From an uncultured Gammaproteobacteria bacterium (GTDB taxonomy: Bacteria; Pseudomonadota; Gammaproteobacteria; Pseudomonadales; DT-91), in contig CAKMZU010000001.1 in assembly GCA_929200485.1 (NCBI GenBank), positions 1,589-10,739 on the forward strand: a stretch of 9,151 nt of DNA, read 5' to 3'. Of the stretch, positions 1-6,981 are shown piece after piece. A program made the translations under genes and the position numbers. Positions within the stretch are counted from its first letter, which is position 1. Each line of letters starts with the position of its first letter. The notes beneath the pieces are model-generated. The model worked only from the letters and a program-made list of their open reading frames with translations, made no database searches and had not been told where the DNA came from.

Positions 1-1
1 G

Positions 2-394
2 ATTAGTGATCTGCACGACAACCACAGAATCATAGCGATCGATAACTAAACCGGGTAAGAAATCCCCTTCTGCATAGAACAGGCGATAATAAGGTTTTTC
101 GTATTTATCTTCACGAAGCTGATAGGCACTTTGAATTCTTTGTTTAATCAGTGACCGACTCAATGGCTGTTTTTTACTGACAAATCTTGCACAAATCAGC
201 TGAGCCGGATTAACTAATGCGTAGCCGATCAACTTGCCCCGGCTATTGGCGACAGTGACTTGTTGACCGAGAGTAAAGTTAGCTAAGGGCGATCTCTCAG
301 TATCCACTTCGTTGCTAAAAAGCCACAAGTGACCAGATCTTAAGCGTTTATCTGCCCGTTCCTGAATATAAAGCGTTGGATAATCTGACGTCAA
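2..394 (-). CDS. rlmI: RlmI-like 23S rRNA (cytosine-C5) methyltransferase, N-terminal part, cut by left window edge
   Basis: The 131 codons visible encode the N-terminal part of a class I SAM-dependent rRNA methyltransferase of the RlmI family, which methylates C1962 of 23S rRNA in E. coli. Residues about 5-75 look like the PUA-type RNA-binding domain: the segment GHLWLFSNEV (21-30) corresponds to RHPWVFSGAV in E. coli RlmI. Residues 103-120 (YRLFYAEGDFLPGLVIDR) match the conserved YRLIAGESDGLPGITIDR segment. The SAM-binding and catalytic domain lies beyond the edge. No ATG or GTG exists in this frame between the first residue and the upstream stop at 422-424. The best start is TTG at 392-394, preceded by AGGA (401-404) six bases away. 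This translation was read by hand. The gene follows gcvH on the same strand after about 210 bases. The family is firm; the choice of RlmI over a paralogue is likely but not proven from the fragment. Confidence 0.88.
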   Translation of the reverse strand, partial: MTSDYPTLYIQERADKRLRSGHLWLFSNEVDTERSPLANFTLGQQVTVANSRGKLIGYALVNPAQLICARFVSKKQPLSRSLIKQRIQSAYQLREDKYEKPYYRLFYAEGDFLPGLVIDRYDSVVVVQITN

Positions 395-400
395 AGCAAA

Positions 401-404
401 TCCT
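401..404 (-). promoter_or_regulatory. Ribosome binding site supporting a TTG start for rlmI
   Basis: AGGA on the minus strand lies six bases upstream of TTG 392-394. It decides the start because no ATG or GTG is available in frame before the upstream stop at 422-424. Confidence 0.55.
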
Positions 405-606
405 AAATCGAATGGAACAAGTTAAATGAAGCCTTAGAGCCTGTCTAAAAGGGTTAAGAACCTTTAACACGCTCAAGAGGAATGGGAGGAGTCTATAAGT
501 TATTTGTGAAAAGCTTCGGCAACGGATTTTGTTGATCTATCGCCTCATAACTACCATTAGTAGCGCTGTCACATCAAACTTATAAACTGTATGGCTGCCG
601 CTAATT

Positions 607-1005
607 TTATGAATCGACTTCTTCGGACTCTACAAATTCTAAATATTCATCTGCACTCATTAGTGCATCTAATTCACTTGTGTCCTTAATCTTAAGTTTA
701 AAAAACCAACCGTCACCGTAAGGATCTGTATTAATAATTTCTGGCATATCTTCGAGGTCTTCGTTAATCGCATTCACTTCGCCACTAATGGGGAAATAAA
801 TGTCAGAAGCTGCTTTAACAGACTCAACAACTCCGGCTTCATCGGCAGCGGCTAAGTCAGATCCTACCTCTGGTAGTTCGACATAAACAACATCTCCAAG
901 GGCATTTTGGGCATAATCAGTAATACCCACAACTGCTTCATCGCCTTCTACACGAATCCACTCATGGCTTGTTGCATATTTTAGCTCTGCTGGCAATTCA
1001 TTCAT
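607..1005 (-). CDS. gcvH: Glycine cleavage system H protein (lipoyl carrier)
   Basis: GcvH carries the aminomethyl group on a lipoyl arm between the P, T and L proteins of the cytoplasmic glycine cleavage complex. The 132-residue product has the usual family length. It shows the classic order: KYATSHEWI (9-17), [19 protein letters not shown] (27-45), the lipoylation motif VESVKAASD with modified Lys64, FPISGEV (about 70-76) and [12 protein letters not shown] (about 94-105). The ATG at 1003-1005 has GGAG nine bases upstream. A TTG-started extension of 23 residues to 1074 adds nothing GcvH-like and is rejected. In E. coli gcvH sits between gcvT and gcvP. Here neither is adjacent: a substrate-binding lipoprotein gene is upstream and rlmI downstream. 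GcvH could still work with T and P proteins encoded elsewhere, or serve as a lipoyl carrier for other enzymes. The identification itself is very secure. Confidence 0.97.
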   Translation of the reverse strand: MNELPAELKYATSHEWIRVEGDEAVVGITDYAQNALGDVVYVELPEVGSDLAAADEAGVVESVKAASDIYFPISGEVNAINEDLEDMPEIINTDPYGDGWFFKLKIKDTSELDALMSADEYLEFVESEEVDS

Positions 1006-1014
1006 CGATTTTTT

Positions 1015-1018
1015 CTCC
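1015..1018 (-). promoter_or_regulatory. Ribosome binding site of gcvH
   Basis: GGAG on the minus strand (within GCGGAG) lies nine bases upstream of ATG 1003-1005. It fixes the GcvH start at MNELP rather than at the longer TTG-started frame. Confidence 0.7.
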
Positions 1019-1057
1019 GCCGAAGGAATTTTACTATGGCATGAATTAAGCCATGAA

Positions 1058-1085
1058 ATTCTAAGGGTTAACAATCAAATTACAA
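1058..1085 (-). promoter_or_regulatory. Candidate sigma-70 promoter of gcvH
   Basis: On the minus strand TTGTAA (1080-1085) and TAGAAT (1058-1063) are 16 bases apart, putting transcription start near 1051, about 45 bases upstream of the gcvH ATG. A palindrome GTTAAC (1067-1072) lies in the spacer. An inverted repeat ATGGC-N9-GCCAT (1036-1054) sits at the predicted start and could be an operator or a leader hairpin. I see no glycine riboswitch-like structure. Both boxes deviate from consensus, so this is a suggestion read by eye. Confidence 0.38.
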
Positions 1086-1275
1086 GTTTTATTAACCATG
1101 TTATTCTAATTTTTACGAAGCTTTTAATGAAGCAACGCCTGTTAACCACAAAAAATTAAAATAGCAGGCTCTGTTAAAAAATCAGTCGATTAACCTTTGG
1201 AAGGCAAAATAAGCGGGCTCTTCCGGCAAAACTCCCATCGTCTACGTAAATGTAAATACCCTTTCAGCGTTGGGT

Positions 1276-2268
1276 CTATTGGTACCCGGCTTTCCTTATG
1301 ATTTTCATTGCACTGGGTTGCTTTTCAATGATCGTTTGTAATTGGGTTTGATCAACTTGGTAGTTTGGCCAATTTACTTCCTTCACCCTCAGGGTCGATA
1401 GTATCGGTAATTCACCATTGCGATGCGTTAACACTGTCTGAGCCTCCAAGGTTGTTAGCCATTCGACAAATGCCTGTGCTTGAATCGGATAGTTAGCATT
1501 TTTTAACACTGCTGCACCTGAGATATTCACATGTGCGCCTGAAGTTTCCTGATTTGGCCAGACAAAAGGCAATATTACGCCAGCTCGATGATGCGTGACG
1601 ACGACGGAAGAATCCAACAATGCAACCGAACAACGCCCCTGCTTTACTGCATCGACCAGCTTCTCCGGCTGAGCAAAAGGCGGCATCGCAAGATTATTTA
1701 TCCACCCCTTTACTATCTGCAACGACTTCTTTTTGCCTTGATGAAAAAGCTGACCTGCAACCAACACTTGGCTGTCCCCATTTTCTGAGCTTATCAGGCA
1801 GAGTTTTCCCTGAAACTGACTTGCACTCAAGCTTTCATAAGTCACTACCGATTTTGCATCCACGCCTTTGCTAAAAACGACCAACATTGCTCTTTGTGAC
1901 AATCCAAACCATGCATTATCCGAACTCCGGAGATGTTCTGGTACATTCCGGCTTAGGATTTGAGATTGAAGCGGTTTTAACAACTCCATTAGCCACGCCT
2001 CCCAAAGAAAGCCTGCATCATTACTTAAAAACACGTCCGCAGGTGTCGCAGCACTTTCCTCTCTAAGCTTCACTAACAATATGCCATCGGCACCATTGAT
2101 GACCTGAAGCTGCTTCCCTGTTTTTTTCTCATACAAAGCCACCAGGGGATTTAATACGGAAGGGTCCCAAGCGCTATAAATTACCAAATCGGGTTTTGGT
2201 GATTTATCCTGCTGAGCACAGGAAAGCAAAAAAGAAATCAAAAGGGTTAAGAGAAGGTGATTTTTCAT
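1276..2268 (-). CDS. FbpA/FutA-like ABC substrate-binding lipoprotein, iron-ligand tyrosines not conserved
   Basis: A 330-residue family-1 type substrate-binding protein. The fold is recognised from the N-terminal DLVIYSAWDPSVLNPL (27-42), the PADVFLSNDAGFLWEA segment (76-91) and the C-terminal VNISGAAVLKNA (247-258) with FVEWLTTLEAQ (267-277) and GELPI (285-289). All of these mirror Fe3+-binding FbpA/HitA/FutA proteins. The start is ATG 2266-2268, because it gives a lipoprotein signal peptide (Lys2, hydrophobic 5-15) ending in the lipobox LLSC with Cys17. Ala follows the cysteine, which under the E. coli Lol rule predicts the outer membrane. A TTG start at 2305-2307 would bury the signal peptide. 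The FbpA tyrosine pair expected near 220 is replaced by LLDSSVVVTHH (217-227), so iron binding in the classical way is doubtful. No permease or ATPase gene is adjacent. The family call is good; the ligand is unknown. Confidence 0.82.
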   Translation of the reverse strand: MKNHLLLTLLISFLLSCAQQDKSPKPDLVIYSAWDPSVLNPLVALYEKKTGKQLQVINGADGILLVKLREESAATPADVFLSNDAGFLWEAWLMELLKPLQSQILSRNVPEHLRSSDNAWFGLSQRAMLVVFSKGVDAKSVVTYESLSASQFQGKLCLISSENGDSQVLVAGQLFHQGKKKSLQIVKGWINNLAMPPFAQPEKLVDAVKQGRCSVALLDSSVVVTHHRAGVILPFVWPNQETSGAHVNISGAAVLKNANYPIQAQAFVEWLTTLEAQTVLTHRNGELPILSTLRVKEVNWPNYQVDQTQLQTIIEKQPSAMKIIRKAGYQ

Positions 2269-2387
2269 CGTTATTGCCAACAGCAAAGTAGTCTCTGCAT
2301 CAATCAAGGCCAGGGCATCTACCTCTAAGACTGTTTTTTAACGAATTAAATCCATATAAATTAGCGTTTTAACTATTCTAGACGGTT

Positions 2388-3602
2388 TTATCTGCCAGAA
2401 GCTAACTTGATTACTTTTTTCTTAAGTGGAGAAATCGCATTAAAACCAACCATTCCAAGATGCCTAACCAGCCCCATTGACAAAGCCTGCATTTCAAATA
2501 ATCGCTTAAACCCTTCCACCGCAGCCATCATCGACAAGTTATCTAATTTGCGTCTACGCTGATATCGCGACAAAACCTTTGGGTCATCCAAAGACTCACG
2601 AGCTTGCTTTGCGTTGATCAATTCTTCCGTCAATATCTTGACATCCTGCAGACCTAAATTCATTCCCTGCCCAGCTAAAGGGTGAATGGTATGCGCCGCA
2701 TCAGCGACCAAAACAACCCCTGATTGAAAATAATCCTTGGCATGGCGCTGCCTTAAAGGAAAGCTAAATCGCTTTGTTAACCCCGTTAACTCCCCAAGCC
2801 AATTCTCACTGACCGACATCAATTCAGATAAAAATGCCTCATCTGACAGTTTAAGAAGTTCGCTCGCTTTTTTCTCTTCAATAGACCAGACAATCGAAAC
2901 CGCATGCTGACCACCTATCGTTGGTAAAGGCAAAAAAGCCAAAGGCCCATCAGGCATAAAGGTTTGCCAAGCGGTTTGCTGGTGAGGTTTTTCGCATGCG
3001 ACAGAACAGACAATGGCTCGATGACCATAATCCCACTCTCTTGTCGAAAAATTGGCTCGATTTCGAACGAAGGACTCCGCTCCATCTGCACCGACAATCA
3101 AATTCGCCGTGATATCTGTTTCATCGGCCAAGCTGATAATTGACGGTTTTCCAATCGTATCGGATAATCGTAAATTTTCGATGGCCGCGCCATCAAAGCA
3201 TAAAACATTCGATGTTTGCAGCAACTGATAAATCGCGTAAAGCAATACTCTATGTTCAATGATGGCGCCCATGGATGCTTCACCCACATCAGACGCTTTC
3301 ATTTCAAGTTGACCGAGACTCGCCGCATCACTAACAAACAACTGATTAAACGACTGAAATCGTTCCAGGGAATCCAATTCGACACCGATAGACGCAAACC
3401 AATCCCAACTTGCCAGATTTAACGCAAACACCCTTGCATCAAAACTCTCAATGCTTTCTGACAAATCAGGCATTTTTGGCTGCAGGCTTCCTCGATCAAT
3501 GATGGCAACCGAAAATCCCCCTTCTTTTAGCGCAATAGCAAGGCTTGCCCCCGCGACACCACCTCCGACAATAGCAATATCAACATCTAGATTCTGGCTC
3601 AT
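2388..3602 (-). CDS. ubiI: UbiI/VisC-type FAD-dependent hydroxylase of ubiquinone synthesis
   Basis: A 404-residue class A flavoprotein monooxygenase, close to E. coli UbiI (about 400 residues), which hydroxylates C5 of the ubiquinone ring at the inner membrane. Visible motifs are the Rossmann FAD site GGGVAG (13-18), the family motif FDARVFALN (54-62, corresponding to LRVSAIN in UbiI), the DG motif GADGAES (171-177), and DAAHTIHPLAGQGMNLG (301-317), which contacts the flavin. The tail LSMMAAVEGFKRLF (356-369) resembles the UbiI segment ALMLAGMQGFRDLF and separates it from UbiH. Position 300, normally Gly of the GD motif, is Ala here. The ATG at 3600-3602 has AGGA (3613-3616) ten bases upstream. 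It follows ubiH after 35 bases and is probably co-transcribed with it. A related hydroxylase (UbiF-like) with a different regiospecificity cannot be excluded. Confidence 0.88.
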   Translation of the reverse strand: MSQNLDVDIAIVGGGVAGASLAIALKEGGFSVAIIDRGSLQPKMPDLSESIESFDARVFALNLASWDWFASIGVELDSLERFQSFNQLFVSDAASLGQLEMKASDVGEASMGAIIEHRVLLYAIYQLLQTSNVLCFDGAAIENLRLSDTIGKPSIISLADETDITANLIVGADGAESFVRNRANFSTREWDYGHRAIVCSVACEKPHQQTAWQTFMPDGPLAFLPLPTIGGQHAVSIVWSIEEKKASELLKLSDEAFLSELMSVSENWLGELTGLTKRFSFPLRQRHAKDYFQSGVVLVADAAHTIHPLAGQGMNLGLQDVKILTEELINAKQARESLDDPKVLSRYQRRRKLDNLSMMAAVEGFKRLFEMQALSMGLVRHLGMVGFNAISPLKKKVIKLASGR

Positions 3603-3637
3603 GGCATTATTTTCCTTTAGATGAGGCTCTTCATTTG

Positions 3638-4858
3638 TCAGGGGTTTCTACAACCTGCAGCAAAGTCAATGAGTTGACCTTTGACTTCCGGCATTAAGGT
3701 TAAGGATAAAAATCCAAGTGGGCTAATCAAATGCGTTGGGATATTTTGTCTGGAAAACCAAGCAGGCAGTTTATCACTAAACCAGCGGGTCATGTCCTGA
3801 TCTATTTTTTGTTGCTGCTCATAAGCACTAAGCACGCCAAGATCCCCCAGGGCATAATCATTTTCTCTGGCCCATTCAATCGCCTTACACAACGCAAAGC
3901 AATCTCTTAAAGCCAAATTAAACCCCTGACCTGCCACTGGATGAAGTGTGTGAGCAGCATTGCCCAAGACCACCAGATGTTTTCTTATTTGTTCTTTTGC
4001 TGTCGATAAGACCAATGGATAAGACTGCCGTTTACCCACTTTCATAAGCCTGCCAAGACGCCCGCCAAATTGCGATTGAAGACAACCCAGAAACTCTTCA
4101 TCATCAAGCGACAACACCTCTTCAGCCTTGGCTGCTGGTAATGTCCAGATCAAGGCTGATCGATGCTGAGCTTGCAATTCCTGGCTTTTGATTGTCGACA
4201 AGGGCAGTAAAGCTAACGGTCCATCTTGGGTAAATCGTTCATAAGCCACACCAAGATGTGCGTTTTCAATCGCCACATTGGCAACGATAGCACTGTGATG
4301 ATAATTCTCGGTCTGCATACCAATACCCAATTGCTGGCATAAATTAGAACCTGCCCCATCGGCAATAACGGCAAGTTTTGCCTTCACAACATCAATCTGA
4401 TCTTCTGCCCCTAAAAGCTCCGCTTTTACATGATCCAATTGAGGGGTAAGTTTTGTTACCTGTTTCGGGCATGCGAGAATCACATTATTTTTTTGACGAA
4501 CTAATTCAAGCAACGACCTGCCAAGCCAGGCGTTTTCAACAACACAACCTAAAGCTTCCCAACCTTTTTCTTTTGCAGTCATCAACGTTGAGCCTAAATG
4601 CTCACGCTGGGAAACATGTACCGATTGAATAGGCTCAGCAATCGGGGCAATACTCTCCCAGACACCTGTGGCTTTTAATATTTGCATGCTATTAAACGAC
4701 AGTGCCGTCGAGCGGCCATCAAAGCTTGGCTGAGGTAAGGGTGTGCTCTCGGTTGGCATGGGAAAACGATCGACAACACAAATACGAAGCGATGATGGCA
4801 ATAAGGCCGCCAAACTTAGGCCCACCATGCCACCACCGGCGATTAAGAGATCAAACAT
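3638..4858 (-). CDS. ubiH: UbiH-type FAD-dependent hydroxylase (2-octaprenyl-6-methoxyphenol hydroxylase)
   Basis: A 406-residue FAD monooxygenase that in E. coli hydroxylates C1 of the ubiquinone ring. Residues 8-13 are GGGMVG of the FAD Rossmann fold. DGRSTALSFNS (47-57) is a hallmark segment of UbiH. ADGAGS (166-171) is the DG motif. The C-terminal flavin motif is GNAAHTLHPVAGQGFNLALRD (299-319), in which Asn replaces the Asp of the GD motif exactly as in E. coli UbiH (GNAAQTLHP). This asparagine separates it from the neighbouring UbiI, so the two genes are not simply duplicates. The start ATG is at 4856-4858; no strong Shine-Dalgarno sequence precedes it. The gene follows pepP on the same strand, but after a 147-base gap rather than the tight arrangement seen in E. 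coli. Confidence 0.92.
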   Translation of the reverse strand: MFDLLIAGGGMVGLSLAALLPSSLRICVVDRFPMPTESTPLPQPSFDGRSTALSFNSMQILKATGVWESIAPIAEPIQSVHVSQREHLGSTLMTAKEKGWEALGCVVENAWLGRSLLELVRQKNNVILACPKQVTKLTPQLDHVKAELLGAEDQIDVVKAKLAVIADGAGSNLCQQLGIGMQTENYHHSAIVANVAIENAHLGVAYERFTQDGPLALLPLSTIKSQELQAQHRSALIWTLPAAKAEEVLSLDDEEFLGCLQSQFGGRLGRLMKVGKRQSYPLVLSTAKEQIRKHLVVLGNAAHTLHPVAGQGFNLALRDCFALCKAIEWARENDYALGDLGVLSAYEQQQKIDQDMTRWFSDKLPAWFSRQNIPTHLISPLGFLSLTLMPEVKGQLIDFAAGCRNP

Positions 4859-4918
4859 AAATGAAGGCGCTTGCTGGTCATTGCTTTTGTTTTTCTTTTA
4901 CGGATTGTTTACGCTGCT

Positions 4919-4947
4919 AGTTTACGCTTATTTCATCAGTCAGACAA
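4919..4947 (-). promoter_or_regulatory. Candidate internal promoter for ubiH-ubiI
   Basis: In the 147-base gap between pepP and ubiH, the minus strand reads TTGTCT (4942-4947), 17 bases, then TAAACT (4919-4924), which would start transcription near 4912, about 54 bases before the ubiH ATG. The spacing is ideal but both boxes deviate from consensus, so confidence is modest. Confidence 0.35.
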
Positions 4948-5005
4948 AATACTCATCCATTCACTCCGACTAACTTCCTGGCTATAAAGATTTGTTGAGG
5001 CATCG

Positions 5006-6310
5006 TTATTCGGCCATCAACGCTTCGATCGCATCGAGTGTTTTTGGTGCGGCTTCCGTCAATACCTCGAAGCCAGATTCTGTAACGACAACATCATCTT
5101 CTATTCGGATACCAATCCCTCGCCATTTTTCATCAACATGGGTATCTTGTGCTGAAATATAAATGCCTGGCTCAACGGTTAATGCCATACCCGCTTTTAA
5201 TGAGCGCCATTGGCCCTGTATTTTATATTGCCCGACATCATGAACATCCAGTCCCAACCAATGGCCGCACCGATGCATATAATATTTAGAATAAGCGCCA
5301 CTTTGAATAAGATCATCGACTTTACCCTTGAGAATGCCTAATTTAACCAAGCCCTCAGTAATCACTTTAACACTGGCTTCATGTGCCGCATTCCATGATG
5401 CCCCGGGCTTTATCGTCTCGATAGCCGCCAGCTGAGCATCCAAGACAATTTGATACAAGGCGCTTTGTGCATCACTAAACTTACCGGAGACTGGAAACGT
5501 CCTTGTAATATCAGATGCGTAGTATCCAAATTCACATCCAGCATCAATCAAGACTAAATCATCCTCTCCGAGTAACTGATTATTTTCTACATAATGCAAA
5601 ATACAGGCATTGTTGCCACTACCAACAATGCTCGAATAAGCAGCAGCTCTTGCACCATGAGAAATAAACTCGTGCAGTATTTCCGCTTCTAACTGATATT
5701 CATGCATTCGATGTTTTGCCGATTTCATGGCACGGATATGCGCGTTAACCGATATGTCCGCTGCTTTTTGCATTAAAGCAATCTCAGAGCTCGATTTAAT
5801 CAGCCTTGCTTCATGAATGAATGGCAGTATATTTTCTAATTGTGTGGGCGGCTGCTTTCCAGCCCGCTGCTGTGCTTTTAGCGTTCGGACAACATCAAGA
5901 ATTTTTTTATCAAAGACCTCATCTTCTCCTAAAGGGTATAAGAGCGTCTGCTTGCCATCGACGAGTGTCGGCAATACATCGAAGACTTCATCAATTGAAT
6001 AAGATTCATCGACACCGTAGTCAGTCTTGGCACCCTCAAGCCCCACCCTGAGTCCATCCCAGATTTCTTTTTGCGGATCTTTAGGGCGACAGAACAAGGT
6101 ATAATTGACGACACCTTTTTGTTTTGACAGCGCCATTAAAGCGCCTGGTTCTTCAAAGCCTGTTAAATAATAAAAATCGCTATTTTGCCGAAAAGGGAAG
6201 TGGGCATCATTGTTACGCACTTTTTCAGTGGCCGACGGCAAGATAATAACAATGTCATCGTCCAACGCATTAAGCAAATCCTGCCGTCTTTGTGCAAATT
6301 CCTCAACCAT
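5006..6310 (-). CDS. pepP: Xaa-Pro aminopeptidase (aminopeptidase P)
   Basis: A cytoplasmic dimetal peptidase that removes an N-terminal residue preceding proline. Its 434 residues compare with 441 in E. coli PepP. The N-terminal aminopeptidase P domain (about 1-165) contains FPFRQNSDFYYLTGFEEP (38-55), matching YPYRQNSDFWYFTGFNEP of E. coli. The C-terminal pita-bread domain holds the five metal ligands: Asp256 in LIDAG, Asp267 in SDITRTFP, His350 in HRCGHWLGLDVHD, Glu380 in TVEPGIYI and Glu404 in GIRIEDD. Substrate-contacting His346 and His357 are also kept, so an active enzyme is expected. The ATG at 6308-6310 is preceded by an AGGGGTG stretch, and the gene begins 30 bases after ygfB ends, indicating one transcript. 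In E. coli pepP sits in the same place between ygfB and ubiH. Confidence 0.97.
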   Translation of the reverse strand: MVEEFAQRRQDLLNALDDDIVIILPSATEKVRNNDAHFPFRQNSDFYYLTGFEEPGALMALSKQKGVVNYTLFCRPKDPQKEIWDGLRVGLEGAKTDYGVDESYSIDEVFDVLPTLVDGKQTLLYPLGEDEVFDKKILDVVRTLKAQQRAGKQPPTQLENILPFIHEARLIKSSSEIALMQKAADISVNAHIRAMKSAKHRMHEYQLEAEILHEFISHGARAAAYSSIVGSGNNACILHYVENNQLLGEDDLVLIDAGCEFGYYASDITRTFPVSGKFSDAQSALYQIVLDAQLAAIETIKPGASWNAAHEASVKVITEGLVKLGILKGKVDDLIQSGAYSKYYMHRCGHWLGLDVHDVGQYKIQGQWRSLKAGMALTVEPGIYISAQDTHVDEKWRGIGIRIEDDVVVTESGFEVLTEAAPKTLDAIEALMAE

Positions 6311-6340
6311 TGCTAACTCACCCCTTGATGCCTTGACTTA

Positions 6341-6955
6341 TCAATGCAGTTTATCAGATCCTTTCCCTTCAAACAGAGATTTTGCTTGAAGGGCGCCTGT
6401 CTCTTTTTTCTGTGTGGGTACTTGGCCGGTGACGCACTCGTAAAATACCGTCATTGCCCCCATGCGCAAAAACTCTACCAGATTAGCGTAATCGTATTCA
6501 CTGTCATCACCAAGCTCATCATCACTCGTATCCACCTGAGCAATGGCTGCCATATCATTTAATGTTTCTGAGACAATGGACTTGTCCTTTGATGCCGCAT
6601 TATTCGAAACAAAGGCAAATCCCGATAAGAATCCCTGACACCAGGCCGCTAAGGCTTCCAATCTTTGCTCTATTGGTTGATCTTCATCTGGTAACACCAG
6701 GGAAAACTCAAAATCTTTGCCCCCGAAGGATTGATTAATCGATTGATAAAGCGCCGTTAATTGATCTTGTCGACTGAATTGTTCAATTTCTAAAAAAAGC
6801 CCCAGATCCTTAATAACTGTTTCAATGGATTTTCCTCCTCCTGCAGCAAAGCCTGATAACATACCATGACATTCTGAAGGTGAATGATGTGAGCCTTCAT
6901 GTAAAAGAAAATCAGCGATTTTGTCAAAATCCCAATCGTCATCTGCTTGCGACAT
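6341..6955 (-). CDS. ygfB: YgfB family protein (UPF0149)
   Basis: A 204-residue, all-helical small cytoplasmic protein of the YgfB/UPF0149 family. Diagnostic segments are SPSECHGMLSGFAAGGG (25-41), the acidic LPDEDQPIEQRLEAL (88-102) leading into AAWCQGFLSGFAF (103-115), and the acidic C-terminal part around DDELGDDSEYDYANLVEFLRMGA (145-167). The length is slightly above the 192 or so residues of E. coli YgfB because of an extra polar C-terminal tail. In Pseudomonas aeruginosa a homologue modulates expression of a peptidoglycan amidase gene and affects beta-lactam resistance; whether that holds here is unknown. The gene is the first of the leftward cluster, with ATG 6953-6955 and a GGA nearby, and is followed after 30 bases by pepP. 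Family assignment is firm; function is not. Confidence 0.93.
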   Translation of the reverse strand: MSQADDDWDFDKIADFLLHEGSHHSPSECHGMLSGFAAGGGKSIETVIKDLGLFLEIEQFSRQDQLTALYQSINQSFGGKDFEFSLVLPDEDQPIEQRLEALAAWCQGFLSGFAFVSNNAASKDKSIVSETLNDMAAIAQVDTSDDELGDDSEYDYANLVEFLRMGAMTVFYECVTGQVPTQKKETGALQAKSLFEGKGSDKLH

Positions 6956-6981
6956 TTTATGGTTCCAATAACAAAATGCGC

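Larger units (their letters stand above)
1006..1275. other. 270-base intergenic region between the lipoprotein gene and gcvH
   Basis: AT-rich, without a convincing ORF on either strand. It holds the candidate gcvH promoter, the ATGGC/GCCAT inverted repeat (1036-1054), GTTAAC at 1067-1072, and three [AG]TTAACC heptamers at 1091-1097, 1141-1147 and 1189-1195. A weak GGAAG...CTTCC pairing (1199-1224) lies beyond the end of the lipoprotein gene but has no clean T-tract, so I do not call it a terminator. Confidence 0.5.

Noticed and set aside
448..465. AAAGGGTTAAGAACCTTT as a terminator after gcvH
   Set aside because: The stem is short with a bulged base and AT-rich, and no proper T-tract follows on the minus strand.
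1006..1074. N-terminal extension of GcvH to a TTG at 1072-1074
   Set aside because: The extra 23 residues do not resemble GcvH, and GGAG is placed correctly for the internal ATG at 1003-1005.
436..1172. AGAGCCTG (436-443) and CAGGCTCT (1165-1172) as inverted ends of an insertion flanking gcvH
   Set aside because: Only eight bases match and the sequence inside both ends diverges at once. There is no transposase or visible target duplication, and gcvH is where the conserved neighbourhood predicts it.
1006..1275. Glycine riboswitch ahead of gcvH
   Set aside because: I found none of the conserved GG-rich aptamer segments or tandem helices; the region is AT-rich with scattered TTAAC motifs.
1588..1874. 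Plus-strand open frames of 66 and 84 codons inside the lipoprotein gene
   Set aside because: They lie antisense within a gene with clear family similarity and have no recognisable protein features.
2269..2340. Open frame continuing upstream of the lipoprotein ATG (reading VDALALIDAETTLLLAIT), with a TTG at 2305-2307
   Set aside because: A start there would put a polar, acidic stretch ahead of the signal peptide. The ATG at 2266-2268 gives a standard lipoprotein leader. The open stretch is short and matches nothing I know.
5817..6114. Short frames on both strands inside pepP
   Set aside because: They are in other frames of a well-conserved enzyme gene and resemble no protein.
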